Source: Girardinichthys multiradiatus (taxonomy: Eukaryota > Chordata > Actinopteri > Cyprinodontiformes > Goodeidae). Taken from it: a stretch of DNA of 64,000 nt. The position numbers and the translations under genes were made by a program. The stretch covers positions 41,248,147 to 41,312,146 of the forward strand of contig NC_061797.1 of the NCBI RefSeq assembly GCF_021462225.1, given 5' to 3'. The notes beneath the pieces are model-generated. The model ran no database searches, was not told the DNA's origin, and saw only the letters and a program-made list of their open reading frames with translations. Positions 1-14,221 of the stretch are shown here, one piece after another (within the stretch, counting starts at the first letter, position 1; the number at the start of each line of letters is the position of its first letter).

Positions 1-2274
1 CAGCTGTAGTCATAGCAACAGGTTAATAAGTAGTTTCTCTGATCTCCTCCTGTTGCTGCACAGGTTGCTAAGATACAAATAGCATTCTGGACCCATTCGG
101 TTGAACTGTAAACATCTCTTGACAAGAATGAATGTTAAACATTTATAACTAATATAAAAGGCAAAGAGCCATTATGCGGCAAGTATTGTAAGAGGTAACA
201 AAAATCCCCTCCAGGATTACACCTGCAGCTATAGAGATTGCATCTACTTGGTTTGACCTACCCAGGCCCAAAAAAATGAGCACAACATAACAAAATTGAA
301 CACTTTCTAAATCAAGCTACCTCACACCTAGGAGGCGAGTGGTTGGCCCATGACTAAAGGTAGACGGGCCAATCAGCTTTGGAACTGAGTGGCTGTTCCT
401 AGATGCCTGTGCAAAACCAAGGGCAAATTAAAGCATTGCCTCTGAGTTGCATCATTCTCCCCTCACAGCTCTATTAGTAGGCTAGCCACAGTGTCTCTTT
501 ACGAGAGCTACTCTCAGAGCAGAATTAGACACACTTCCCTGCAGTGATATGTCTTTTTATGAACCACGCTGGCATTGTGCACGCCTGGTCCTGCAGGACC
601 AAGCAGCCGTACAATTATTGGGGGAGATACTTATCTGGATAGATGTAATTTCATATAAGGCAATGAAATAGAATAAAATAATTAAAAGTGCATTAATTCA
701 AGAATAGATTGTGCAGTCACATAGAAAGAACAAATATGTAACTTCACTTGAGCTGAGATGTCAGACAGTTTGACTACTAATTGAATGCAGGGAAACATTA
801 GTGTATGCACAAACACAATATGATGGTTTGCAAGCATGTGTGTAGGCTTACATGTAATTATTACAAACTCTGCCTATTTTTCCTTGCTGTGAAATATTGC
901 TATGTTTTAGACATTTACAGAAACATTTAATTTTGTAATTTAACAATCTTAAAAGAATAAACATTAGTCTCTTGTATGTATATTAGATGTATAATAATAA
1001 TAATAATGGAGAATTTGTAGAAAGTTGGACTTCTTTACAACTCATAAAAAATATTTTCAACAAGAAGTTGATATTTATATTTCTTAGTAATGGATGACCT
1101 GTTTTTTGGTTTTTTTTACCTTTCTAACACAATGTTCTAAAATTCACCAAGGAGGGACTTTGCATTTCAAATCAAGAAGAGACCACAATTTCAGTTTGGT
1201 ATTACCAAGCCAAAGAGTGTGATTCTGTATATATCCATGGATGACAGCAAAGCTCCATCCAATACTGATTATAGCCTGTTGGCTGCCACCAGGCACCATG
1301 CTGCTTTCGGTTCATTGAATCTCGGCCTTGATTATTCGATTGGACTTATTGATTGAAGGGAAATTTTAAAGACCTATTATCTCAAGCGTTAACCAGGTGT
1401 TGACAGACCGCTCTCGATGGGACTGAGCAGGGCATATGGCCAAAATGGACAGAACCTGCTGGACACCTGCTGCTCAGATGAGTCAATGGGTGACCAGCAC
1501 ATGTTGCAGACACATCTTTTTTTTCAGAAGCTTAAGTCTGTGCCCTTCAGTGATACCACCTTTATTTTGCCCAGGTTCACAGCAATGACTTAGGTGTTTC
1601 ATTGCTGTTTTGACTTAACAATTAATCTTATGTTGTAACAGCTTTATTTTCCTGAAAGTCCCTTCTATGTGAATTTAGACGTTACTTGTTTTTTGATAAT
1701 GTAATCATGGCAAGCATTCAGTAATTCCATTCAGCTCAAGGTTACTTCACAAGGTTAGCAGAATTAGACTTGTGAAGTATTTAACATTGGAGGATTTAAA
1801 GGGGTGTTACTAAAAACTCTACAGTCATCACAAGCTCAGCTCAAAAACCTGTATGTAATTTAAAGAGTAGGAATTAAAGGTTTAGATAAATCTGCTCATC
1901 TGGTAGAAATGGATCGGTGCTTGTCAATGTTTTTACAGTTTTATATATTCAACTGGCGTTGTCTAGCCAGTGATATGTGTTGTGAATTGGCACTATATAA
2001 ATAAACTGAAATTAACTGAATTTAATATACTAACTATATGACAAGACATACATCTTTCTGTCTTTTTATTCAGCATGCCAATATTGTTCAAATAATACTG
2101 CTAAATTAAAAATTCTTGCTTAATCAGAAAAAAAAAGAAAAAAAGTGTTTTATTCTAAACTTAAATAAATAAATATTTAGGTTATGGTTCGATGACATAC
2201 CACAAAATTTGACTGCATCGAAGTTTTTCTTGATACAGGTCCATTTGGTGCCACAGCATGTGCTTATCCAGTAT
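1..2274. other. intergenic, no gene seen
   Basis: AT-rich single-copy-looking DNA. A short dispersed tail (gtgttgtgaattggcactatataaataaa) lies at about 1977-2006. No exon with good splice sites or protein similarity was found on either strand. Confidence 0.5.
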
Positions 2275-2530
2275 CCTGCAAAGGTATTCTTAAACTACAT
2301 TTTCTCTCTTTACAACCGCAAACATCAATATATTTTTGGGAATTTCCTTTTATAGACCAACACATACTTGTGAAGAGGAAAAAAAATCCCTCCCTGAGTC
2401 AGTTCTTTATAGAGCCACTTTTTGTTGCAATTACAGCTGCAAGTCTTTGGGCATGTCTCTACCAGCTTTGTACATCTCACCCAAATAGGATGCTTAGCCT
2501 TTTGTGAAGGTCTTGCCACCTTTTTTTCAA
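2275..2530 (-). mobile_element. Tc1-like relic, end fragment
   Basis: Terminal-repeat piece of the same family (tgcaaaggtattc, tatagaccaacaca, cttgtgaagagg) followed by an antisense internal piece (gggcatgtctctaccagctttgtacatct). Truncated. Confidence 0.6.
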
Positions 2531-5177
2531 TGTTTCAATAGACTAAGATTCCATATTTGGATTTAGTTGTTTTTTGTTTTTTTTTCACTTTGCTTCAGTT
2601 AAATGTATTGTCCTGATCTAGTAGTAGAGCTATTTTAAAACAGTACATGACTCATATCCCTGCACTTTCTACATCTCGAATTATCTTAAGTGGCCTAGAC
2701 TTTAAATTTAAATCATGCCAATGAAAATATCTTTTAAGAGAAGCCACTAGATGAAAAGAGAAAAAAATTGTTTCTAAGACTTTGTGTGGGAAATAGTGTT
2801 TTGACAAACAAGGTCAATCATGTACCTTGTAGCGTGTCGCTTTTACAATGACAAGTTGAAGTTCAACAAAGCTAACATTTAAAAGATGTTGTCTTACATT
2901 AAACTTTAAAACAAAAGAAACAAAAAAACTGTGCATCGGACAATAAATTTCTCTCACATACTCTCTCACATGCTTATTTATTTTATATTGTTTATGAAAC
3001 ATATGTAAATTTCACCTCTGGTGGCTCTATGACTCATGACAGGAGTACAGTGGGATGTCAAGTGAGAAAGAAGTGACAGTTATATATCAAAATAGGGTTT
3101 TGGGAATTCTAATTTTTAAAGAGATGAGTTGAATGAGTCCATATTGTCATATTTGACTGTACTGAAATGTGAGGGGGGTATCCCTTTTCTTAACAAAGTA
3201 GTAAAATAATCTCAGATTTAGATTTTTTATTTTTATTTTATTTAAATTTATGCCCATCTTGATTGACAAGCACTACACAGTGACAGTGTTAACCAAGCTT
3301 TATATAGTGCTCATAACTGGGGTTGGGCAGCACAGAAAGAAAGATGGTATTCATTTCCATACCTTCCAGTCTTGCCTTGTTTTAAAAACCTTGAACATTA
3401 TTTATTTATTGAACTGTGACTTGGGAAATATACCTGGTTTAACAGCATTCGAGTGTTCTGGTTTGTCAAAATGAAGGAAAATGCTCTTCCTCCAGTTATG
3501 TCGGTGAACGGGGTCAGAGAGATAAACAACATGTTCAAGTTCCATCTGTCTGCATTACCTCTTGCCTAAATCTCCTTTGTTTCCTGCTTCTACATCTACT
3601 TCTGCATCCCTCACTTTAATTATCACCCTTTTCAATCATGGCATCTTGAAGCCCTATCAATGCTTCTTAATTTTCATCAATACAGCTGCAGTCTAAGCTC
3701 TCGACACCTGTCCGGTCACCATGGCAACGTCACCTCTGACAACAAAGAGCTCTGTAAAGCAGGGCTGTCTGTATTCCCCTTGATTAGATATTGATTAAGC
3801 TTTTGTAATAAATAATAGGATCAAAGGGATTGTGGAGCTTTTCTTACCCCGGTCTTCTTCACACTTTTATTTAGTTATAATCGTTTGTTATTTCAGAATT
3901 TGCATGTTAAGGTGTCTGGAAAGGAAATTTGCCATGCTTGATCATGCCCAATATAACCCTGATCAGGCAAATTTACTAAAAAAGGTTTCATAATACCTTT
4001 AAATAGAAGTAAAGAAGTTGAAGACAAAATTTAAATATACAATTTGAAAATGTGTTCATTGCACTCTCAGATTTGAGTGGCGTAAGTTGGGCTTTTAGTC
4101 AGGAAAATGTTTCCTGTTAAAGAACCTGCCTGTTGGAGTGTGCAGATGCTAGCATATGCTTGAGTGTCCCTAATGGGTGCACTGACAGATTAATGGATAC
4201 TAAAAGTCAAATTCTAAATGCATGGTAAGTGGGAAGGAATATGGTAAATATTTTTGTTGGACGAGTAAAGAAGCCGAAAGGCCATTATTCACAATTACTT
4301 TTAGATAAGTTAGAATGGGGCAAATGACTTAAATTTAAAAAAGCATATAAGGTGATCGTCTACAGCCATTTATATTTTCCTATCATCATAGAAACTGTGA
4401 TCAAATGGTTTAATTTTAAATCCAGTGAGCAGTTTTTTTAGTGTACTCTCCCTGTTCAAAATAATGGTGTTCAATTGTTCAGAAATCAAAACTTCCACAT
4501 TCCAAGTAGACACATCAAGAAGACTATTTGCAAACTTGGAGAGTCATAAGTCCCCAAACCACCCTAAGTGCAATACCTAATATGGCTGCTGTGCCTATAA
4601 GCCAGTCAAAGTTGTAGGGATAAAATTTTAATTTGCACTTTTGAGTGCACTTTATCTCAAATCAGTTGCACGTAGTGCTGTATAACCTATTTGTGAACAT
4701 CCCACTGGCTTCTTAATTGCCACCAGAATGTAATGAACTCAGAAGTGATGTCATGTCTTTATTCAAGTTCAGACTTCTGAGGCGAAGTGTCAGACAGCAT
4801 TAGATCACAGATATATATGTTTACCTTTATGATACCTATAAAACAGCTTCATAAAAATGTCAGACCATCCTTTCCCACAAAAAACATATGACTACATCAG
4901 TAGTGTTTATCATTTTGCTAAAATCTACTCTTACTGTTTGAGTTGATAGGGGGTGTGGGAACTTATTGGAAGCATGGCGGAGAATAAGTGGTAATGACAG
5001 CATATAGGAACAACTCAGATTTGACCTGTCACATATGAGACATCTTTGCAACTTAAAGAGATTTCTCTGACTAAAGATTTTGCTATAGAACAAAAAAGAA
5101 GTGCAGCCTGAAGATCATTTGCAGCCAAACCAACTCAGGAACGCTTCAAAGTTGCTCTGGAGGAACAGGTCTTTAAT
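2531..5177. other. intergenic, no gene seen
   Basis: Open frames are short and AT-driven. No recognised repeat other than poly-T and A/T runs. Nothing supports a gene. Confidence 0.5.
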
Positions 5178-5188
5178 GCAGATGGACA

Positions 5189-5312
5189 GTCAGTAAGTCA
5201 GTCATTTTCTACCGCTTATTCCATAGTGGGTCGCGGGGAAGACTAGCTTCCCCGTGGCCTATCTCCAGCAGTCTATGGGCGAGAGGCAGGGTACACCCTG
5301 GACAGGTCACCT
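5189..5312 (-). mobile_element. 5'-truncated SINE tail
   Basis: 124 bp similar to the tail of the SINE at 59526-59863 (gcagtctatgggcgagaggcagggtacaccctggacaggtc, here in two pieces). Flanked by an exact 11-bp duplication, gcagatggaca, at 5178-5188 and 5313-5323. The clear duplication shows that a truncated copy was inserted by retroposition. Confidence 0.75.
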
Positions 5313-5323
5313 GCAGATGGACA

Positions 5324-6309
5324 ATTTGTAATAATTTGTGTGGCAAGATTTTCACTGGCAAATTGAACTCTTTTTAAATGGACAGTGATAGATGAAAACG
5401 CCCAATCCACAAAATGAAATAGTTTGCCCTTCTTATAAAAAGGTAAACGTGAAATCCTTTGTATGTTTCAGATCTGCAATGATTCACATTTAGTTTATTG
5501 TTCAGCTGGTTTAAAAAACACTTATGACATTTGATTAGCATTTTTTAATTTTAAAGATTTTTTTTTTTCTGACCTTTAAATGCATTTAACGCAAAGAGTT
5601 TGGTGTGTGACAAAAGGTATGGACACCACTGTTCTCAGTCTTGTTTAAAAATAAAAGTTATTATTGATTTCAACTGTTTTTGATTACTTTTAAAATCTTT
5701 AGTTGAAATGTAAACCTCAGTGTTGATTCTAAATGAATGACTCCTGGAAAATATAAAGAAATTTCCTGTCTTCTCTGACATGTTATACAGATCGCTAACT
5801 TGAATGGTCACCCTTCAGAGTGATTTTAATAGATTATGAGATTGACAGATTTTTGATAGACTGCTTGGTTAATGAAAGTAGCTGAATATTGCAAACAGTA
5901 ATGAGAAACAAAAATTGGTAATGAGACTAAAAGTTGGGTGCTGTTGTTTTCTCAAACTGACAGGATATTTAGGAAAGGTCAATTTTATAATTATTCACAA
6001 GTTTATTTTATGTTTTCTTTTGCTTAAAGTAAAAAAAGATTAGTTTCTAGTTGCATCTGACTGTGTCTGTACCATTTAAAAAAAAAATAGCTCATGGCAC
6101 ACATCTGTGTTGTATCAAAGTTTTCCATTGTATTGTAGAGACAGTTAGAATGAATATACAGTATGCCAGGTAAGGTTTTGCTTCTTGAACAATTTTTTTG
6201 ACATGAGCCAAATGAAATAATCATTTGTTTCCAGGGCAAAAAAGGTTACAATTCTAAACATTTAAACATACTCCCTGTCTCTCTGTCCTCCACTTTCTCC
6301 ACCTTCACC
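5324..6309. other. intergenic, no feature seen
   Basis: AT-rich sequence between a SINE tail and the L2-like relic. Nothing recognised. Confidence 0.5.
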
Positions 6310-7890
6310 CAGTATGTTACCTGATGCTGGACTTATTTTATGGCAACACCATGGAGACATACAGCCTTCATCGCTCACTTTGCTTGGGCTCAGATCACAA
6401 CCTGGTTCATCTTGAGCCTGTGTATAAACTCTTTGTACACAGAGAAGCAGCTCTGACATTCACAGTGAGGAGATGGTCTGAGGAGACTAAAGACGTTCGC
6501 GGGACTGTTTTAGCTCCACTGTGTGGGAAGAGCTCTGTGCTCTCCATGGAGAGGACCTTGATAGCAGTATAGACTGCATCACAGACTACATTAATTTATG
6601 CGTGGACAACATTATGCCCCACATGAAGATACAATGTTTCTCCAATAACAAGCCATGGATCAACCCTGTAATAAAGCCTCCCTTTGAGGGGAAGAAAAGA
6701 ATGTTTGGATCAGGAAACAAGGAGGAGCTCAGAGCTGTGCAGAAGAAACTGAGAAGAAAGATTACTTGATAGAAAAACCATCCATTGAAAGAAGACAGAG
6801 GACCAGCTACTGCGCAACAAAATCAGTGGGATTTGGAAGAGCCTGAAGACAGCTTCAGGTCACGAACCAGACTGCGAGGTTGTGTGAATGATCTGAACTA
6901 GTTTATCAACAGGTTTGACCAGACAATAACCCCTGCCCCAGTCTAGTCTCAACCTATCTTCAACAACTTTCTTCCAATAATTTCACACCTCTCAGCTCTC
7001 AGCCATCACCAACTCACCCTGCTTCAGAAAACTCTGTCCCTTAGTCTTTTTAATACTATCCAGCTGAGACTTTTGAGGGACAAGCTGGAGCTGTGAGGAG
7101 TGGCTCACAACCTGTCTCTCTAGTTCCTGGATTACCTCACTGTCCTCTTGTAGTACGTGGGGACACAGCACTGTGTCTCTAACAGGCTGGTCTGCTTTGC
7201 AGGGGTCCCACAGGGAACTGTGCTGGCACCTTCCTATTCACCTTCTACAGTGCAGACTTCTCCAGTAACTCTCCAGGTTGCCATCTATAAAAGTTATATG
7301 AACCTACCATAGTCTGCCTTATCACAGATGAGTAGTACAGACAGTTGACTTGGGACTTTGAGGACTGATGCCAGATGAACCATCTCCTGATCAACACAGG
7401 AAAACCAAGGAGCTGGTGGTAGATTTCTGCTGGGGCAGTCTCAAACTGACACATCCAGGGAACTGACATTGAGATAGTGGACTCATAAAAAATACTTGGG
7501 TCAGAACAGACTTAACTTCTAAGGAGACTGAGATCTTTTGGAATACAGGGGTTGCTCATGAAGACTTTTTTGACTCTGTGGTGGCCATCTTATATGGTAT
7601 AGTTTGCTGGAGCAGCAGCTTATCTACAGCTGAAAGAAAGCGGTTAGTTAACTACATCAGAAAGGCAAACTGTGTCCTATGATGCCAATTTGACCCAGTG
7701 CAGGAGGTCGGAGACAGAAGAGCTCTGGCAAAAATGACAACAATGGTGGAGCCATTGGGTGGCGACACTGTTGCAGAACTGGAGAGCTCCTTCAGTGACA
7801 GACTACCGCATCTGGTGCACAAAAAACATTATTTCAAGTCCTCTGCTACCAGTTGTAAGACATTAAAATCATACTCTCAAAAATCTTAAA
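6310..7890 (+). mobile_element. L2-like LINE relic (endonuclease end to reverse transcriptase end)
   Basis: Pieces of a non-LTR retrotransposon ORF2 in changing plus-strand frames: LGSDHNLVHLEPVYKL at about 6388 (end of endonuclease), NNKPWINPVIK and KKRMFGSGNKEELRAVQKKL at 6640-6760 (connecting region), VPQGTVLAP at about 7205 (reverse transcriptase motif), DRRALAKMT and FSDRLPH at 7710-7825 (C-terminal region). Many stops and an internal deletion show it is long dead. Confidence 0.8.
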
Positions 7891-9639
7891 CACAATCAGA
7901 GTTTAGAACCCTGTGGTGATGTGTACAGTTTCGTTTTCATTTTTTGTAAATAGTCTATTGCTTATTTTATGCAAAAACAAGAACATTTTGGAAATTCTTT
8001 AAATAGCCCTACTAAATTGCACATTTCTTTTAATCTGAGTATGCTATTTATAATAACCTTACAGTATTTTTCTCATGTTCTAAATTTATCCTTATTATAT
8101 AGTTTTCTTATTTTTTTTGTGTTATCTATTTTGTTTTAAATATAATTTTATCGTTGTGTGAATCTGCATGCTTCCATTTAGCCTGTCACTGCAGTTGGTA
8201 CAACTGAATTTCCCCACTAAGAGACAATAGAATGATATGTCTATTCTATTTTAATTCTATTCTTTTTATTTCTTAGTTCAAATGTGCATTTGTGGATTTG
8301 AATAATGTGATACTAAAGTCAGAAAAAAAAAACGCTCAAAGTGACAAGACATACTGAAGCTAAGCTTTTATAGAGCTTTGTGAATTCAATCTTAATCAGC
8401 ATTACCGATAAACTAAACACAAACTAACAACACTTCACTAAACAGATAATTGTACATCAAATGTACAGTGATGATTTTGAATGGTACAGGATCAAGAGAA
8501 GTGTGAACAACAGCTTTTCTACTGGACACTGAGAATTGGGGATAAACCTCAAAATGGCACAGAACTGTGTTTTGAACAATCTGACCTTTTTTTATACAGC
8601 TCAAACAAGGATAAAGACAACAAAATGTAATAACTTTCCTCTATCCAATCCATACTTCATGATTATCCCTTACACCAAAACATTGCAAAAAATGGAACTG
8701 TCAAAAGAGTCTTGTTGTTCCATTTTCTTTTCCCTGGCCCCCCTACCAGAGACAAACAAACAAACGTCTGTTAGCACATTTCATCAGCTTTAGGGGTTAC
8801 AGAACAGATTGAGTATCGACAACGGTAGCTGTCGAGGCTTATGGCTCAAAGGCAACCGTATAGGAAAATCTCAGGGGTAGGAGATGCAATCGAAAGGAGC
8901 AAAATAATTCAGCTGGACTCGCTCGAGGAACAATCCAGTTTGTCATGTGGAATCACTGAGTGTCTTGCAGCACAATGAGAGACGGTCTCCAAGGACTGCT
9001 CAGGAGTCAGCATGTGAATGGGTAAGAGTTAGTGCCCCAACTGACCACTCATTACCTTTTTATCACCTGCAAATTTAGCAACCATAAATCTGTTTCCACA
9101 CCACCAGTCCTACGCTGATGCACAAAAGAGACCCATAAACAAGGAATGATGTTCAGTGTCTTGGGATGGCTTGGTCATTGAAGTTTCCTGGTGTATTATA
9201 CTCTATTCTTGGAATAGATATTATTACAGAGTTTTCCTTCTGCTGGTGGGGGCAGTTTTTGGTGTGGGTAATATGGCTGACCATCCAGGGTGCAGTTCTC
9301 TCAATGGGTAGCACAAGTGCTCAAAAACAAATCTTTTCAGTTAGGTTTTCTCTTATGAAAGAATGTTATATCGCTTATCTTTTTGTCCAGTCAATGGGGA
9401 CTGGGCAGACCCCTGTGTTGTGGACAGTGAAAACACACTATTGCTGAAAACTAGGGCTGAAAAAGAGAAACGTGTTCCCTCATTTTCCTTTAGTGCTTAG
9501 TCTTAATTCTCACTCTCGTTCTGTACCTGCTGTACAAGTAGAGGTTTCAACTCTTTTTGCAATTTTTCTAAAATGTTAAGAATAAATCAATGTTGTATTC
9601 TGCAAAAATTACTAGAGTAAAAAATGCATTGTTCCAAAT
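7891..9639. other. intergenic, no feature seen
   Basis: AT-rich sequence after the L2-like relic. Short open frames lack any recognisable motif. Confidence 0.5.
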
Positions 9640-10465
9640 ATGATTTGATGCATTGAGGAAAAACAGCTACTATCCAAACCAGCCTGGCCCTATGTATAAA
9701 AGGAGGTCACTAAGGAACTGAGAACAGCATATAAAGCCCTGCAGGTCTCTCTTGCCTTACTTAAGATCAATGTTTATGACTTAACAATAAGGAAGACACT
9801 TGGTAAAAATGGCATTTTAATGATCCTCAAGAGTTTTGTGAAATCATTCTGTGGAGTAATGAGACAAAAGTAAAACAAATTGGAAGATGTGTGACCCTTT
9901 ACATCTGTTCTAAAACCAATTTCAGAGAAATGTCATACTGACATTCAAAAGAGGTGATGGCAGTGTGATTATCTGCAGCTCATTTGGTGCTTCAGAATCT
10001 GGTTGATGTGCTTTAATAGACGAACCTATGAATTCTGCTCTCTACCAGAAAATCCTGAAAGAGAGTGTACGACCATCAGTTTTTGACCTGAAACTATCAT
10101 TGTCTTTCTGCATAACCCAAATGCACTTGCATTTGGGTTATGCAGAAAGACAATGATCATAATCATACCAGAGACAATGATCATAAGCATACCAGGAAGT
10201 CCACCTTTAAATGACTCTAAAAAAGAATGAAGATTTTTGAGTGGCATAGTCATTGCCTGTACATAAAACCAATTTACATTCTGTGGTATGGTCCAAAACA
10301 CACGATTTATGCTCAAAAAGCCTCTGATGTTTCCTGAATGAAAACAAACAACCAAAATTCCTCCACCGACCCATTGTCAGTTATTGCATACTTGATGGCA
10401 GTTGTCTTCAAGGGTAAAACAATCTATTATTAGGTTGAGGGGGCAATTACTTTTTCATGTAGAGG
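9640..10465 (+). mobile_element. Tc1-like relic with an internal hairpin
   Basis: Plus-strand remnants: ctgtggagtaatgagacaaaagt (about 9850), gatggcagtgtgattatctgcag (about 9955), aattctgctctctaccagaaaatcctgaa (about 10030), and an end resembling gggggcaattactttttca (10440). The last two are also found in the element at 50754-52830, so both are one family. A perfect 30-bp inverted repeat occupies 10096-10157. Confidence 0.65.
10096..10157. repeat. perfect 30-bp inverted repeat (hairpin)
   Basis: Arms 10096-10125 and 10128-10157 are exact reverse complements with a 2-base spacer (CT). It is followed by two nearly identical 20-bp direct repeats ending in catacca (10151-10170 and about 10175-10194). 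It lies inside the Tc1 relic at 9640-10465. Confidence 0.95.
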
Positions 10466-13400
10466 TCGAGTTGAAGAAGGCTTTATGAACTTCCTCATCC
10501 TTGTCTGATATTATAATTTGCTTCACAAAACATTTAAGTGTGAAAAAGAGAAAAAAACAGAAGAAAAAGTAGGGAAACAAATACTTTTTCCAGAATGTAT
10601 TTTATCTGAATCATCAGGGAGCAGTGACCTATCTCAGCAATCGGCATTATCTGTGGGAGGAAACCAGAAAACAAGGAGAAAACTTACTTTTCACTTCTGT
10701 TTGACATTTGTTGGTACAGTCTATTCCATTGGAGGAAGACCTTTGATTAACTGTTTTCCTCCTACCAAGTTACAAATGATAACTAGCAGCACTCAAAGTA
10801 TCTGATATTGTTGCTACTGTAAAATAACCTGAAGACAAGAGCTGAATATCCATTTCCCTTTAATCAATTCACAATTTATTCCCCTCCCTCTTTCAATCTC
10901 CCTTTCATTTATTATGCATTATTCACCCTTTTTAAACTACTCTCTACTAACTGTCTTATCTAATTTGGTATTCGGATATGGTTAGAGCTGTTAGCTCAAT
11001 TAATACAATGACATGCCCTCTGCAATCCATGTTACATTAGGACACACACTCCTTCAAACCTCTGCAAAGGACATGATAAATCCATACCTTAACATTTTAC
11101 TTTATCAGGCTATCTGAATAAATAACAGAGACAAAGGAGGTTTCGTCTTCTACAGGACTGTGCTTTATTTTAGTCTAAGCAGAATATAATAACTAGAGAA
11201 CTACAGAGTTCAGGATCACTATGGGAGATATCATCCCAAACCAGGGAAAGAAGCCCCAGCCAGCGGTATTTAAATTACATTTCTGTTTCAAACAGAAAAG
11301 GAAAACATTAACCAAAAGTCTTTCAAGTCAAAGAAAAATACATGATTATATTTTTAAATACTTAAAAATCATGATAAGTAAATTTTGCACATCAACTGAA
11401 AACTGAAATTACATAGCGAAGCTGGGAATGCAGTGATCTATAATACGAACAATACAAATGACTAATAATCAAAACTTTAAAGGTTCTCAATGAACGCTTG
11501 ATTGAAGCAAACTGCTCAGCTAGCTGAGTTTGTTTACATTTTGGTCCTTGCAACCAATGGAAATGGAGGTGGATGACCACATCCATATTTGTGTCATAAT
11601 GGGCTTGAGGCTAAAACTGAATCTGGCTAAATGTTTGCTTTAAACAGCTTTTGGCATCCTCAGAATAAAGTGTCTGACCACTCTTCACAGGTAGTGCTGG
11701 GTTTAAGGCAGAATTCCCAACTCCCTTTTACAAACCGACTCAACTGGAGCAAAGCAATGTCACATGATCTACTGTTGGCACAGTGTCTTTATGGGATTGA
11801 GTCACATTACATAAGAAGCTGTGGTCGAAACATCCCTTAGGAAGGAGCAGAGAATATGAAACTCAGAGATACTGTATGTCAATGATGATGAATAACCCTG
11901 AAAAGAAAATTACATAAAACATGCAGTGTTACAGGACACCAACAGTGGTTAAAAGACATTAAGATATGATAGGATAGGTCCCAAAACCAATTGAATGGCA
12001 AAATGTGATATTTTTTGTCTTTATTTTTCTTTTTCCGTTTGTTTTGTTTGTGGTCCAATTTTCTTTGCCTTGCCTTGAACACCAAAGGGCCTCAAATAAG
12101 ATTGTTTTCCCTTTTTTAAAACAACCCGAAACCATTAGGACTCAGTTGGGCAATAGACTTTTTTTTTTCTGAATCCACAGACCGGGATCATCAATCATCC
12201 TTTTACAGTGCAGTTTGATAATTCTTGTATTGATTTAACAGCTTTCAGAGAGGAAAATCTCTTTGAACTCGTCCATCCGCAGGGGATTTCACACAGGGAT
12301 TGTGTGGCCAAAAAAATAAAGAAAACTTATCAAAGGATATCCTATTAAACCTTGTGACTATGGGTTTGCCCAGCTTCAGCTGATAATAACACAAAAGAGA
12401 AAAAAAACAAAAAACATTTACTGACATGAGTATAAAATCCCCCTTTTTAAACAACAGTGTTTCACTTTACAAGAAATAAAATCACTTCATCTTCTCTTTT
12501 TGATAAATTATTCAATAAGTTCATTTTCTGAGTTTCACTGAAATATATTAGATTTTTTTTTATTTTGTTTTACTGTTTTTCTTTTTATGTTTGAATGTGA
12601 TCTAATGTACGGCCTATAAAGAATGATAAACAGAATTTAAAAATAAGCTATATTGTATGTACAGGTATAATGCAGCTGTCTGGTTAGGAGAGCAGTGGCA
12701 GACTGGATCAAGCAAACAGGAGGCTCTGCTGGGATTACTCTGTTGTTTGTCCCTTCCTCCAGTGTCAGCCTAACCATGTATGTATAGTTTTAAACCTTGT
12801 GTATTAAATGCTTGAATCCAAAATGGTTTATGTACATGCTAAGCAAACTGTTACCTGGATATACGTCTTGAAAAGGGAAAGTCTCTGTAACTGCTGCAAA
12901 AGCCAAAACTTTTCCTTGTGATTAATTTCTAAAAGTCTAGAAGTAGCTGATGCTTGCTTCTCCTTATTTGCTATTCACTGTGAAGCATGGAGCATGCAGA
13001 CAGATGAACTCTACTGTCACTACCATATCTGTTCATCAGCTCCAATTGGACTAATCCAATTACTGCGCTGGCAATCTTTCTTTTGTCAGAAAAATCATGA
13101 CATGATGGTGCACACGGAATCTTAATTAATGGATCACTTTGGGGCCAAGGCTTAGGCCTGACACTAAGTCAAACAATTTCTAAGCCTTGGTCTGATGCTT
13201 ACAGTTGTGGGATGCATGTTCACAGCCCAAACCTAAGGGGCTTAAGAGGACTTAAACTCTCCTAAATCCCTGCACTGCTGTGGATACATTTTATAGTGAC
13301 ATCATTGTCCCACAGAGTTGAGCTTCTCAACACAAGTTGCTATAGAGCCTTGCCCTTATTAGTGTTTTAAAAGCTATTTACATTAAGGAATACAGAAAAA

Positions 13401-14221
13401 AAGAGACTTGACCTCTGTTTCTCAGTGTTGTTAAATGTCACCACACACACTTTCAGTCATTCAATGTGCACTCTGGCATATATTAGCATCTTTTTTGTTA
13501 CTTTTGGAATTGAAGTGTGGTTATTTGGGTCCAAATTGAGATTTTGTTGGTTTATCAGTCCCTCTGCGTCCTCTCAGTCACACAGCTCCCACTGTCTCCA
13601 AATTCGTCTGCTTGACCTCTTCAAGAAAGATAGGGGTAAGGCAAGGCTCTGAACCTCTCCACTAATCATGACATCATTATGACTGATGCCCTGAGCATTG
13701 GGAGTGATTTTGTGGAGTTTCAGTTTAGCGCACAGCACCCCCCACCATCACCAACACCACCCAGCGCCTGTTTCCACTATCTCCACCCAGCATCTTTTCC
13801 TATCCAAAATTTCATTTCCAGAGCAAAACCCTTTTCAGCGCCAAAATGAGACGATGGAACCGCTCGCTCCCAAAGCAGCTATTAAATGAGAGGCATTAAT
13901 TTCTTCCCTCCTGTCCAACGGTTTCCTTTAATTATCTCTCTACTTTCAGTCAATTACATTTTGCTTCCTTTCCTTGACAATCACTGCTATTTCAGGGTGT
14001 TATGCACCCAGTGGGTCGGATATTCATACTCCACTCTATTCCTCTTAGGATATGTGCTACACTAAACAACAAGCTGTGTAAGTAATAATATGCATGCGTC
14101 CTTCTTATATCCTGGCTGATACCTCACTCATACTTTAGAAACTTATTTTAAGTTCTCATTAAAAAACAACAAATCAGCTCTAAAAAAATCTTTCATTTCA
14201 CAGATAGAATGATGACATACT
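10466..14221. other. intergenic or distal 3' UTR, no gene seen
   Basis: Mostly AT-rich. A minus-strand open stretch near 12245-12454 with an acceptor-like ttattatcag at about 12380 was looked at and not accepted. The more complex, less AT-rich stretch at 13550-13900 shows no exon structure either. Confidence 0.45.

Noticed and set aside
12245..12454. Minus-strand frame after an acceptor-like ttattatcag (LKLGKPIVTRF...)
   Set aside because: Composition soon becomes that of AT-rich noise and no partner exon was found.
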